From positions 1 through 64,000 of the forward strand of contig NW_026917454.1 of assembly GCF_035046485.1 (NCBI RefSeq): a stretch of 64,000 nucleotides of DNA, written 5' to 3'. How positions within the stretch are numbered: the first letter of the stretch is position 1; every line of letters starts with the position of its first letter. The position numbers and the translations under genes were made by a program. The stretch comes from Aedes albopictus. Its lineage: Eukaryota; Arthropoda; Insecta; Diptera; Culicidae. The notes under the pieces were generated by a model, which made no database searches, was not told where the DNA came from, and saw nothing but the letters and a program-made list of their open reading frames with translations. This document shows positions 12,013 through 25,600 of the stretch, one piece after another.

Positions 12013-15000
12013 TTTTGTGATTATTTGTGATTTTTTTTGTGATTATTTAGGAATTCTAATGAATATTTGAGCCTGCTGAGCTTATTTGAGAATTCTTGAA
12101 GAGTTTAAGAGTATTCCTCGATTTTTTGTGATTATTTAGGAATTCTAATGAATATTTGAGTACACTGAGCTTGCTCGAGAATTCTTGAAGAATTTGAGAA
12201 TATTCCTCGACTTTTTGTGATTATTTGGGAATACTAATGAATATTTGAGCCTGCTGAGCTTATTCGAGGATTCTTGAAGAATGTTAGGAGTTTTCCTCGA
12301 TTTTACGGCAGCTGAGAAACTCAGATGAATATTCGAGTTCACTGAGCTTGCTCGAGGATTCTTGAAGAGTTTTAGAGTCTTCCTCAATATTTTGTGATTA
12401 TTTAGAAACTCTAATGAGTATGTGAGTACACTGAGCTTGCTCGAGAATTCTTGAAGAATTTGAGAACATTCCTCGACTTTTTGTGATTATTTAGGAATAC
12501 TAATGAATATTTGAGCCTGCTGAGCTTATTCGAGGATTCTTGAAGAATGTTAGGAGTTTTCCTCTATTTTACGACAGCTGAGAAATTCTGATGAATATTT
12601 GAGTTCACTGAGCTTGCTCGAGGATTCTTGAAGAGTTTTAGAGTATTCCTCGATTTTTTGTGATTATTTAGGAATTCTAATTAATATTTGAGTACACTGA
12701 GCTTGCTCGAGAACTTTTGAAGAATTTGAGAATATTCCTCGACTTTTTGTGATTATTTGGGAATACTTATGAATATTTGAGCCTGCTGAGCTTATTCGAG
12801 GATTCTTGAAGAGTTTTAGAGTCTTCCTCGATATTTTGTGATTATTTAGGAACTCTAATGAATATGTGAGTACACTGAGCTTGCTAGAGAATTCTTGAAG
12901 AATTTGAGAACCTTCATCGACTTTTTGTGATTATTTAGGAATACTAATGAATATTTGAGCCTGCTGAGCTTATTCAAGGATTCTTGAAGAATGTTAGTAG
13001 TTTTCCTCGATTTTGCGACAGCTGAGAAACTCAGATGAATATTTGAGTTCACTGAGCTTGCTCGAGGATTCTTGAAGAGTTTTAGAGTCTTCCTCGATTT
13101 TTTGTGATTATTTAGGAATACTAATGAATATTTGAGCCTGCTGAGCTTATTCGAGGATTCTTGAAGAATTTAAGAGTATTCCTCGATTTTTGTGATTATT
13201 TAGGAATTCTAATGAATATTTGAGTACACTGAGCTTGCTCGAGAATTCTTGAAGAATTTGAGAATATTCCTCGACTTTTTGTGATTATTTAGGAATACTT
13301 ATGAATATTTGAGCCTGCTGAGCTTATTCGAGGATTCTTGAAGAGTTTTAGAGTATTCCTCGACTTTTTGTGATTATTTAGGAATTCTAAAGAATATTTG
13401 AGCCTGCTGAGCTTATTCAAGGATTCTTGAAGAATGTTAGTGGTTTTCCTCGATTTTACGACAGCTGAGAAACTCAGATGAATATTTGAGTTCACTGAGC
13501 TTGCTCGAGGATTCTTGAAGAGTTTTAGAGTGTTTCTCGATATTTTGTGATTATTTAGAAACTCTAATGAATATGTGAGTACACTGAGCTTGCTCGAGAA
13601 TTCTTGAAGAATTTGAGAACATTCCTCGACTTTTTGTGATTATTTAGGAATACTAATGAATATTTGAGCCTGCTGAGCTTATTCGAGGATTCTTGAAGAA
13701 TGTTAGTAGTTTTCCACGATTTTACGACAGCTGAGAAATTCTGATGAATATTTGAGTTCTCTGGACTTGCTCGAGGATTCTTGAAGAGTTTTAGAGTCTT
13801 CCTCGATATTTTGTGATTATTTAGAAACTCTAATGAATATGTGAGTACACTGAGCTTGCTCGAGAATTCTTGAAGAATTTGAGAACATTCCTCGATTTTT
13901 TGTGATTATTTAGGAATACTATTGAATATTTGAGCCTGCTGAGCTTATTCGACGATTCTTGAAGAATGTTAGGAGTTTTTCTCGATTTTACGACAGCTGA
14001 GAAATTCTGATGAATATTTGAGTTCACTGAGCTTGCTCGAAGATTCTTGAAGAGTTTTAGAGTATTCATCGATTTTTTGTGATTATTTAGGAATTCTAAT
14101 GAATATTTGAGTTTACTGAGATTGTTCGAGGATTCTTGAAGAGATTTCCCAAGCAGCACCTGCAACATCATCCAAAATGTGGTTTTCTATGCTTTGGTCT
14201 AAAAGAGTTGCAATAAAAGCGCACGCAACTTCCATCTTGTCAGTTGAGTTGCATTTAAACTCCGAATATCGTTAGGTTGCAGCTTTGTTTCATAGGAATC
14301 ACAAATAACATCGTGTCTGACATCGATTTATGAAGGCGGAGCTTACATATTCCTCACAAGTGACAATACAGTCATCTTGCATTAAATGTGCTATGTAACA
14401 CACATGAAACATCTTACTCTGGTTTGTTTGTTCAGTTTAGGTTCCAAATGTGTTGCGGAAAACTTGCGCGTCTTTTCATTGTGACAGTTTTCTAACTTGT
14501 GACAAAGAAGGTACAATGAAGTAACACGTAACTTCAGTAGCTTTTATGGTGTGTTGAGCAGCAAATCTCTCACAGTGCTTCTGGTGCAGTATGTAAGGTG
14601 AGTTGTTAATACTCCTGGTGTCCATGGTTCGAGTCTGGACATATTTTTTCCATTTTTTTATCATTCCCCCTAGCTTAAGTTGCATAACGATTTGGAATCT
14701 GCGCTTTTTGCGTTTCAAAGAAGAAGCAATTGGGTTTTGTCATCCTTAATACGAACAGTGAATAAATTGCACTGTCGTTGCTGGTACTGGCTTTGAAACA
14801 AGTCGTGTTGCTTGGGTTAGAGTATTCCCCGATATTTTGTGATTATTTAGGAACTCTAATGAATATTAGAGTACACTGAGCTTGCTCGAGAATTCTTGAA
14901 GAATTTGAGAATATTCCTCGACTTTTTGTGATTATTTAGGAATACTAATGAATATTTGAGCCTGCTGAGCTTATTCGAGGATTCTTGAAGAATGTTAGTA

Positions 15001-18000
15001 GTTTTTCTCGATTTTAAGACAGCTGAGAAATTCAGATGAATATTTGAGTTCACTGAGCTTGCTCTAGGATTCTTGAAGAGTTTTAGAGTATTCCTCGATT
15101 TTTTGTGATTATTTAAGAATTCTAATGAATATTTGAGTACACTGAGCTTGCTCGAGGATTCTTGAAGAATTTGAGAATAATCCTCGACTTTTTGTGATTA
15201 TTTAGGAATTCTAAAGAATATTTGAGCCTGCTGAGCTTATTCGAGGATTCTTGAAGAATGTTAGGAGATTTCCTCGATTTTACGACAGCTGAGAAATTCA
15301 GATGTATATTTGAGTTCACTGAGCTTGCTCTAGGATTCTTGAAGAGTTTTAGAGTATTCCTCGATTTTTTGTGATTATTTAAGAATTCTAATAAATATTT
15401 GAGTACACTGAGCTTGCTCGAGAATTCTTGAAGAATTTGAGAATAATCCTCGACTTTTTGTGATTATTTAGGAATTCTAATGAATATTTGAGTTCACTGA
15501 GCTTGCTCGAGGATTCTTGAAGAATTTGAGAATATTCCTCGACTTTTTGTGATTATTTGGGAATACTAATGAATATTTGAGCCTGCTGAGCTTATTCGAG
15601 GATTCTTGAAGAATGTTAGGAGTTTTCCTCGATTTTACGACAGCTGAGAAATTCAGATGAATATTTAGTTCACTGAGCTTGCTCGAGGACTCTTGAAGAG
15701 TTTTAGAGTATTCCTCGATTTTTTGTGTTTATTTAGGAATTCTAATGAATATTTGAGTTTGCTGAGATTGTTCGAGGATTCTTGAAGAGTTTAAGAGTAT
15801 TCCTCGATTTTTTGTGATTATTTAGGAATTCTAATGAATATTTGAGTACACTGAGCTTGCTCGAGAATTCTTGAAGAATTTGAGAATATTCCTCGACTTT
15901 TTGTGATTATTTAGGAATACTTATGAATATTTGAGCCTGCTGAGCTTATTCGAGGATTCTTGAAGAATGTTAGGAGTTTTCCTCGATTTTACGACAGCTG
16001 AGAAATTCAGATGAATATTTAGTTCACTGAGCTTGCTCGAGGATTCTTGAAGAGTTTTAGAGTATTCCTCGATTTTTTGTGATTATTTAGGAATTCTAAT
16101 GAATATTTGAGTACACTGAGCTTGCTCGAGAATTCTTGAAGAATTTGAGAACATTCCTCGACTTTTTGTGATTATTTAGGAATACAAATGAATATTTGAG
16201 CCTGCTGAGCTTATTCGAGGATTCTTGAAGAATGTTAGGAGTTTTCCTCGATTTTACGACAGCTGAGAAATTCTGATGAATATTTGAGTTCACTGAGCTT
16301 GCTCGAGGATTCTTGAAGAGTTTTAGAGTCTTCCTCGATATTTTGTGATTATTTAGAAACTCTAATGAATATGTGAGTACACTGAGCTTGCTCGAGAATT
16401 CTTGAAGAATTTGAGAACATTCCTCGACTTTTTGTGATTATTTAGGAATTCTAATGAATATTTGAGCCTGCTGAGCTTATTCGAGGATTCTTGAAAAATG
16501 TTAGTAGTTTTCCTCGATTTTACGACAGCTGAGAAACTCAGATGAATATTTGAGTTCACTGAGCTTGCTCGAGGATTCTTGAAGAGTTTCAGAGTATTCC
16601 TCGATTTTTTGTGATTATTTAGGAATTCTAATGAATATTTGAGTTTACTGAGATTGTTCGAGGATTCTTGAAGAGATTTAGAGTATTCCCCGACATTTTG
16701 TGATTATTTAGGAACTCTAATGAATATTTGAGTACACTGAGCTTGCTCGAGAATTCTTGAAGAATTTGAGAACATTCCTCGCCTTTTTGTGATTATTTAG
16801 GAATACTAATGAATATTTGAGCCTGCTGAGCTTATTCGAGGATTCTTGAAGAATGTTAGGAGTTTTCCTCGATTTTACGACAGCTGAGAAATTCAGATGA
16901 ATATTTGAGTACACTGAGCTTGCTCGAGAATTCTTGAAGAATTTGAGAATATTCCTCGACTTTTTGTGATTATTTAGGAATACTAATGAATATTTGAGCC
17001 TGCTGAGCTTATTCGAGGATTCTTGAAGAATGTTAGGAGTTTTCCTCGATTTTACGACAGCTGAGAAATTCAGATGAATATTTAGTTCACTGAGCTTGCT
17101 CGAGGATTCTTGAAGAGTTTTAGAGTATTCCTCGATTTTTTGTGATTATTTAGGAATTCTAATGAATATTTGAGTACACTGAGCTTGCTCGAGAACTTTT
17201 GAAGAATTTGAGAATATTCCTCGACTTTTTGTGATTATTTAGGAATACTAATGAATGTTTGAGCCTGCTGAGCTTATTCGAGGATTCTTGAAGAGTTTTA
17301 GAGTCTTCCTCGATATTTTGTGATTATTTAGGAACTCTAATGAATATTTGAGTACACTGAGCTTGCTCGAGAATTCTTGAAGAATTTGAGAATATTCCTC
17401 GACTTTTTATGATTATTTAGGAATTCTAATGAATATTTGAGTTCACTGAGCTTGCTCGAGGATTCTTGAAGAGTTTTAGAGTATTCCTCGATTTTTAGTG
17501 ATTATTTAGGAATTCTAATGAATATTTGAGTTCACTGAGATTGTTCGAGGATTCTTGAAGAGTTTTAAAGTATTCCCCGATATTTTGTGATTATTTAGAA
17601 ATTCTAATGAATATTTGAGTACACTGAGCTTGCTCGAGAATTCTTGAAGAATTTGAGCATATTCCTCGACTTTTTGTGATTATTTAGGAATTCTAATGAA
17701 TATTTGAGTACACTGAGCTTGCTCGAGAATTCTTGAAGAATTTGAGAATATTCCTCGACTTTTTGTGATTATTTAGGAATACTAATGAATATTTGAGCCT
17801 GCTGAGCTTATTCGAGGATTCTTGAAGAATGTTAGGAGTTTTCCTCGATTTTACGACAGCTGAAAAATTCAGATGAATATTTAGTTCACTGAGCTTGCTC
17901 GAGGATTCTTGAAGAGTTTTAGAGTATTCCTCGATATTTTGTGATTATTTAGGAATTCTAATGAATATTTGAGTACACTGAGCTTGCTCGAGAACTTTTG

Positions 18001-18715
18001 AAGAATTTGAGAATATTCCTCGACTTTTTGTGATTATTTAGGAATACTTATGAATGTTTGAGCCTGCTGAGCTTATTCGAGGATTCTTGAAGAGTTTTAG
18101 AGTCTTCCTCGATATTTTGTGATTATTTAGGAACTCTAATGAATATGTGAGTACACTGAGCTTGCTCGAGAATTCTTGAAGAGTTTGAGAACATTCCTCG
18201 ACTTTTTATGATTATTTAGGAATTCTAATGAATATTCGAGTTCACTGAGCTTGCTCGAGGATTCTTGAAGAGTTTTAGAGTATTCCTCGATTTTTAGTGA
18301 TTATTTAGGAATTCTAATGAATATTTGAGTACACTGAGCTTGCTCGAGAATTCTTGAAGAATTTGAGAATATTCCTCGACTTTTTGTGATTATTTATGAA
18401 TAATAATGAATATTTGAGCCTGCTGAGCTTATTCGAGGATTCTTGAAGAGTTTTAGAGTCTTCCTCGACATTTTGTGATTATTTAGGAACTCTAATGAAT
18501 ATGTGAGTACACTGAGCTTGCTCGAGAATTCTTAAAGAATTTGAGAATATTCCTCGACTTTTTGTGATTATTTAGGAATACTAATGAATATTTGAGCCTG
18601 CTGAGCTTATTCGAGGATTCTTGAAGAATGTTAGGAGTTTTCCTCGATTTTACGATAATTGAAAAATTCAGATGAATATTTGAGTTTACTGAGCTTGCTC
18701 GAGGATTGTTCATAG
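12012..18715. repeat. 88/89-bp satellite with 266-bp higher-order unit
   Basis: Units are built around GTGATTATTTAGGAATTC, TGAATATTTGAG and GATTCTTGAAGA. Anchor copies at 12130, 12219 and 12396 give spacings of 89 and then 266 bp, so three subtypes (89+89+88) make a higher-order repeat. The third subtype carries TTTACGACAGCTGAGAAA in place of GTGATTATTTAGGAA. The array is broken by an inserted element at 14148-14816. The 65-residue open frames that recur on the minus strand repeat every 266 bp, which is not a multiple of three, and look like by-products. Confidence 0.95.
14148..14816. mobile_element. 669-bp TIR element inserted in the satellite
   Basis: The ends are inverted (left CCCAAGCAGCAC, right GTGTTGCTTGGG). 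Comparison with an uninterrupted unit near 16672 shows a precise insertion with TT duplicated on both sides (14146-14147 and 14817-14818). Similar termini flank the small element at 60814-60950. Inside, at 14585-14640, is a tRNA-like pair: TGGTGCAGTATG (A box) and GGTTCGAGTC (B box), followed by a T run. The open frame at 14476-14718 on the minus strand is not recognised. Confidence 0.8.
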
Positions 18716-19515
18716 AATTCAAATATTCACCAGAATTCCCAGGTCATCATAAAAATCAACAAATATTCACAAATTCTTCAAGAACCCTCGAGCACGATGA
18801 TTGAACTCAATTATTCACCAGGATTCCCAGGTCATCATAAAAATCAACAAATATTTACAAATACTTCAACAAACTCTCGAGCAAGCTCATTGAACTAAAA
18901 TATTCACCAGAAATCCCAGGTCATCATAAAAATCAATAAAAATTCCCAAATATTTCAACAAACCCTCGGGAAAGCTCATTGAACTTAAATATTCACCAGA
19001 AATCTCAGGCCATCATAAAAATCAACAAATATTCACAAGTACTTCAAGAACCCTCGAGCAAGATGATTGAACTCAAATATTCACCAGAATTCCCAGGCAA
19101 TCATAAAAATCAACGAAAATTCACAAATACTTCAATAAACCCTCAAGCAAGCTCATTGAACTCAAATATTCACCAGAATTCCCAGGTCATCATAAAAATC
19201 AACAAATATTTACAAATACTTCAACAAACTCTCGAGCAAGCTCATTCAACTCAAATATTCACCAGAATTCCTAGGTCATCATAAAAATCAACAAAAATTC
19301 ACAAATACTTCAAGAACCCTCGAGTAAAATCATTCAACTCAACTGTTCACCAAAATTCCCAGGTCATCATAAAAATCAACAAATACTTCAACAAACCCTC
19401 GAGCAAGCTCATTCAACTCAAATATTCACCAGAGTTTCCAGATCATCATTAACATCAACAAATATTCACAAATACTTCAAGAACCCTCGAGCAAGCTGAT
19501 TGAACTCAAATATTC
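18716..19515. repeat. Same 88-bp satellite in the opposite orientation
   Basis: Units here read CAAATATTCACCAGAATTCC, then GTCATCATAAAAATCAAC, then CTCGAGCAAGCTCATTGAAC. These correspond to the reverse complement of the array to the left (for example GAGCTTGCTCGAG and TGAATATTTGAG), though diverged. The orientation switch falls at about 18711-18725. Confidence 0.85.
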
Positions 19516-22500
19516 AACAGAATTTCCAGAGGAATTTCCTTTCGGAATTTCCAGAGGAATTTCCTTTCGGAATTTCTTTTAGGAATTTCCTTTCGGAACT
19601 TCCTTTACGAATTTCCTTTCAGAATTCCCTTTAGGAATTTCCTTTCGGAATTTCCCTTACGAATTTCCTTTCGGAATTTCCCTTACGGATTTCCTTTAGG
19701 AACGTCCTTTAGGAATTTTCTTTAGGAATGTCCTTTAGGAATTTCCTTCAGGAATTTTCTTTAGGAATTTCCTTTAGGAATTTGCTTTAGTAATTACCTT
19801 TAGGAATTTCCTTTAGAAATTTCCTTTAGGTATTTTCTTTAGGAATTTCCTTCAGAAATTTTCTTTAGGAATTTTCTTCAGGAATTTTCTTTGGGAGTTT
19901 TCTTTAAGGATTTTGTTCAGGAATTTCCTTTAGAAACTTCTTTTGAAGATTTTCTTTTACGAATATTATTTACGAATTTCCTTTCGGAATTTCCCTTACG
20001 AATTTCCTTTAGGAATTTCCTTTAGGAGCGACCTTTAGGAATTTTCTTTTGGAATGTCCTTTAGCGATTTCCTTTAGGAATTTCCTTTAGGAATTTCCCT
20101 TAGGAATTTCCTTTAGGAATTTTCCTTACGAATTTCCTTTAGTAATTTCTTTCAGGAATTTCCTTTAGGAATTTCCTTTCTGAATTTCCTTTAGGAATTT
20201 CCTTTCGGAATTTCCTTTAGGAATTTCCTTTCGGAATTTCCTTTAGGGATTTCCTTTAGGAATTTCCTTCAGGAATTTCCTTTCGGAATTTCCTTCAGGA
20301 ATTTCCTTTCGGAATTTCCTTTAGGAATTTCCTTTCGGAATTTCCTTTAGGATTTTCCTTAGGAATTTCCTTTAGGAATTTCCTTAGGAATTTCCTTTCG
20401 GAATTTCCTTTAGGAATTTCCTTTAAGAATTTCCTTCGGAATTTCCTTTCGGAATTTCCTTTAGGAATTTCCTTTCGGAATTTCCCTTAGAAATTTGCTT
20501 TCAGAATTTCCTTTCGGAATTTCCTTTAGGATTCTCCTTTCTGAATTTCCTTTAGGAATTTCCTTTAGGAATTTCCATTAGGAATTTCCTTTCGGAATTT
20601 CCTTTAGGAATTTCCTTTCGGAATTTCCTTTACGAATTTCCTTTCGGAATTCCCTTTAGGAATTTCCTTTCGGAATTTCCCTTACGAATTTCCTTTCGGA
20701 AGTTCCTTTACGGATTTCCTTTCGGAATTTCCTCTACGAATTTCCTTTAGGAACGTCCTTTAGGAATTTTCTTTAGGAATGTCCTTTAGGAATTTCCTTC
20801 ATTAATTTTCTTTAGGAATTTCCTTTAGGAATATCATTTAGGAATTTCCTTTAGTAATTTCCTTTAGGATTTTCCTTTAGGAATTTCCTTTAGGAATTTC
20901 CTTTAGGAATTTCCTTTAGGAATTTCCTTTAGAAATTTCCTTTAGGTATTTTCTTTAGGAATTTCCTTCAGGAATTTTCTTTAGGAATTTTCTTCAGGAA
21001 TTTTCTTTGGGAGTTTTCTTTAAGGATTATGTTCAAGAATTTCCTTTAGAAAGTTCATTTGAAGATTTTCTTTTACGAATATTATTTACGAATTTCCTTT
21101 CCGAATTTCACTTACGAGTTTCCTTTAGGAATTTCCTTTAGGAGCGACCTTTAGGTATTTTCTTTACTAATGTCCTTTAGGGATTTCCTTTAGGAATTTC
21201 CTTTAGGAATTTCCTTTTGGAATTTCCTTTAGGAATTTTCCTTTCGGAATTTTCTGTAGGAATTTCCTTTAGGAATTTTCTTTTGGAATTTCTTTTCGAA
21301 ATTTCCTTTAGGAATTTTCTTTTGGAATTTCCTTTGGGGATTTCCTTTTGGAACTTCCTTTAGGAATTTCCTTTCGGAACTTCCTTTAGGAATTTCCTTT
21401 CGGAACTTCCTTTAGGAATTTCCTTTCGGAACTTCCTTTAGGAATTTCCTTTTGGAATTTCCTTTAGGAATTTCCTTTTGGAATTTCCTTTAGGAATTTC
21501 CTTTCGGAATTAGCTACAGGAATTTCTTTTCGGAATTTCTTTAAGGAATTTCCTTTCGGAATTTCCCTTACGAATTTCCTTTCGGAATTCCCTTTAGGAA
21601 TTTCCTTTCGGAATTTCCCTTACGAATTTCCTTTCGGAATTTCCCTTACGAATTTCCTTTAGGAACGTCCTTAAGGAATTTTCTTTAGGAATGTCCTTTA
21701 GGAATTTCCTTCAGAAATTTTCTTTAGGAATTTACTTTCGGAACTTCCTTTAGGAATTTCCTTTCGGAACTTCCTTTAGGAATTTCCTTTTGGAATTTCC
21801 TTTACGAATTTCCTTTCGGAATTAGCTACAGGAATTTCCTTTCGGAACTTCCTTTAGGAATTTCCTTTTGGAATTTCCTTTAGGAATTTCCTTTCGGAAT
21901 TACCTACAGGAATTTCCTTTCGGAATTTCTTTAAGGAATTTCCTTTCGGAATTTCCCTTACGAATTTCCTTTCGGAATTTCCCTTACGAATTTCCTTTAG
22001 GAATTTCCTTTCGGAATTTCCTTTTAGGAATTTCCTTTAGGAATTTCCTTTAGGAATTTCCTTTAGAATTTCCTTTAGCAATTTCCTTTAGGAATTTCCT
22101 TTAGGAATTTCCTTTAGGAATTTCCTTTAGGAATTTCCTTTAGGAATTTCCTTTCGGAATTTCTTTTCGGAATTTCCTTTAGGAATCTTCTTTCGGAATT
22201 TCCTTTCGGAATTTCCTTTAGGAATTTCCTTTCGAAATTTCCTTTAGGAATTTCCTTTAGGAATTTTCTTTCGGAACTCCCTACAGGAATTTATTTTCGG
22301 AATTTTCTTTCGGAATTTCCTTTTGGAATTTCCTTTAGAAATTTTCTTTCGGAATTTCCTACAGGAATTTCCTTTCGGAATTTCCTTTAGGAATTTCCTT
22401 AGGAATTTCCTTTCGGAATTTTCCTTACGAATTCCCTTTCGGAAATTCCCTTACGAATTTCATTTCGGAATTTCCCTTATGAATTTCCTTTAGGGATTTC

Positions 22501-22552
22501 CTTTAAGAACGTCCTTTAGGAATTTTCTCTAGGAATGTCCTTTAGGAATTTC
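19516..22552. repeat. 13-bp tandem array of GGAATTTCC
   Basis: About 3 kb of GGAATTTCCTTTA/C units with a 13-bp period; variants include GGAACTTCC, GGAATTTTC and CGAATTTCC. Thirteen is not a multiple of three, so any frame repeats every 39 bases and the open frames are by-products. The 9-bp core GGAATTTCC resembles a Rel/NF-kB site. Confidence 0.95.
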
Positions 22553-22640
22553 AATGTTACCCCGGATTACGGTAGTACGAATTTTTCGGTCGACTATGCT
22601 CATACTAATCTAATTTTTTTCTGACTATTGATTACTCAGG
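22553..22640. other. Short unique spacer between arrays
   Basis: Non-repetitive sequence separating the 13-bp array from the next degenerate array. No feature recognised. Confidence 0.5.
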
Positions 22641-25600
22641 ATTTCCATAAAAATGTTTCAGTAGGCCATGAATTCCAAGAGAAATTGCGCATTTTTGAAA
22701 AATCTTGCAGTACGGAAAACTTGCAGTAATTCCATTGGCAATACCTTCAGAAATTTGATCAATAATTCCTCCAGATGTTTTATTACGAATTTCACCATGC
22801 ATTCTTTTGAGAATATCTCCAGTAATTCTTTACAAATATCATTCTTAATTCCACCAGAAATCCGTTTGAGAAGCTCCAGAAAATACTTTAAGAATTTCTC
22901 CGGGAATTTTTCAAAAAATCCAATCAAACTAAGATTCTTTTCCTTGAGGAATACCCTTAGATTTTTTTGGAGAAATTTCTTCGAAAAATCCTTTAATGAA
23001 TTCCTTAGAAATTACCGGAAAAAAATCTTTGAAAATTTCTAAAGGAATACCTTTGGAAATTCCTGGAGGAATATCTTTGGAAGTTGCTAGAGGAATGCAT
23101 TCGGAAATTTTTAAAGGAATCAATTAAAAAACAATTTCAGGAATTTATTTCGAAAATCCTTGAATAATTCCACCGGAAATTCCTTGACAAATTCTTCAGA
23201 AATTTTTTGAGGAATTCCTTCATTTCTAAAGCTCCTTGAGAAATCCCATAAAACATTCCTTCGAGAGTTCTTCTACGATTTCCTTTAGAAGATTCTTCGG
23301 GAATTCCTTGAGGAATTTCTTTGAAATAGATATAAAATATTCCTTGAGGAACTTCTTCGGAGTTTTCGTGAGAAATTCTTCCGAAAATTCCTTGAGGAAT
23401 ACCTTCAAAAATTCTTGGAGGAATTCATCCGGAAATTTCTGTGAGAATTCCTTCCCAAATTCCTGAAGCAATTCTTTCGAAAATATTGAAAAAATTCCAC
23501 TAAAAGTCTCATGAGATATCCCTTCTGAAATTCCATAAGGAATTTCTTTAAAATTATTTCAAAACTTCCTTGAAAAAATATTTCGGAAATTCCTGAAGAA
23601 ATGCTTTTTGTGATTTTTTATTTCCTAGGGGAACTCATTCGGAAATTCTTTGAAGAAGTCCTTTGAAAATGCCTTGATAAGGAAAATTCGGAAATTGTTA
23701 AAGGAGTTTGCTTGGAAATTTTTTTGACATATGTCTGAAATGTCTTATGGAATACCTTCAAAAAATTCGTGAGAAATTGGTTGATAAGTTCGTTGAGGAA
23801 TTTTTTGGTTTTTTTTTATAAATCTTTACGAAATTCCTCAAGGAATTCCAGCGAAAGATCCTTGAGAAGTTTCTTCGGAAATTCCTCAAGAAATTCCTTC
23901 AAAAATGTATTGCGGAACTCCTACGAAAACTTGAGAAACTTCTTCAAACATTCCTTCAGAAACACGTTTGGGGATTATTTGAGAAAATCCTAAGGAAATT
24001 TTTTGAGGACAACCGTCAAAAATTTTTGAAGGAATTCATTCGGAAATTTTTGGAGGTATTTCAAGGCAAATCGATAAGAAATTTCTTTGGAAATTCCGGG
24101 AGGGATTTCTTTGGAAATTCGTAGAGGAATTCCTTCGGAAATTCAGGAGGAAATCCTTTGAAACTTCCAGGAGAAATTCCTTTGAAAATTCCTGGAGGAA
24201 TTCCTACGGAAATTCCTGGACAAACTCCTCCGGAAACTCATGGAGGAATTCTTCTGGAAAATTCTGGAGGAATTCCCTCGGAAATTCTTGGAGGAATTCC
24301 TTCGAGAATTCGTGGAAGATTTCCTGCGGGAATTCCAGGAGGAATTTCTTCAAAAATTACTGGAGTAATTCCTTCGGAAATACCTGGAGAAATTTCATCC
24401 TAAAATTTGTGGAGGAATTCCTTCGGAAATTAATGGAGGAATTCCTTCAGAAAATCCTTGAGCGATTCCTTCGCAAAAGTCCTGGAGGAATTCCTTCTGA
24501 AATTTATGAAGGAACTCCTTCGGAAATTCGTGATGGAATTTCTGGAGAAATTCTTTCGAAAATTCCTGGTGGAATTCCTTCTGATATTCATGAAAGAATT
24601 CCTTCGGAAATTCCGGCAGGAAATCCTTTGAAAATTCCAGGTGAAATTCCTTTGAAAATCCCTAGAGGAATTCCACCAGAAATTACTGCAGGAATCCCCT
24701 TCGGAAATTCCAGGAGGAATTCATTCGGAAATTGCTGGAATATTTCCTTCGGAAATTCCTGAAGGAATTCCTTCAGAAATTTATGAAGGAATTCTTTCGG
24801 AAATTCTAGGAGGAGTTCCTTCGGAAATTGCAGAAGGAATTTCTTTGAAAATTCCTGGAGGATCTCCTTCGGAAATTCCTCGAGAATTTCCTCCAGAAAT
24901 TTCTGAAGAAACTCATCAGGAAATTCATGAAGGAATTTCTCAGGAAATTCCTGGAGGAATTCCTTTGAAAATTCGTGGAGGAATTTCTTCAGAAATTCGT
25001 AAATGAATTCTTTCGGAAAATTTCTGGTGCTATTCCTTCGGAAATTCATGTAGGAACTCCTTTGGAAAATGCTTTAGGATGTCCTTCGCAAAATTCCTGG
25101 AGGAATTCCTTCGGAAATTTGTGGAGGGATTCCGTCAGAAAATTTCTGGAGGAATTCCTTTGGAAATTCATGTAGAAATTCCTTCGGACATTCATGGAGG
25201 AATTCCTTCGGAAGTTCCAGAGGAAAAATTCTTTAAAATTCCAAGAGGAATTCCTTTGAAAATTCCTAGAAGAATTTCTTCGGAAATTCTTGGAGGAATT
25301 CTTCCGGAAATTCCTCGAGGAATTTCTTCGGAAATTCGTAGAGGAATTCCGTCGGAAAATTTCTGGAGGAATTCCTTCGGAAATTCATGGAGGCATTCCT
25401 TTGGAAAATCCTTTTGAAATTCCTTGGCAAAATTCCTGGAGGAATTTGTTCGGCAATTCATGGAGGAATTCCTTCGAAAATTCATGGAGGGTTTTCTTCG
25501 GACTTTCATGAAAGAATTCCTTCGGAAATTCCAGGAGGAAATCCTTTGAAAATCCCAAGAGGAATTCCCTTGAAAATTCCTGGAAGAATTCCTTCGGAAA

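Noticed and set aside
14580..14645. Possible tRNA gene inside the 669-bp element
   Set aside because: A and B boxes are suggestive, but the T-arm and acceptor stems do not pair properly.
12145..18722. Repeated 65-113-residue minus-strand frames with near-identical proteins
   Set aside because: They recur with the 266-bp satellite unit, which is not a multiple of three, have no promoter or domain, and are explained by the array.
12012..19515. Possible CRISPR-like repeat array
   Set aside because: There are no unique spacers between constant repeats, and the genome is eukaryotic; it is a plain satellite.
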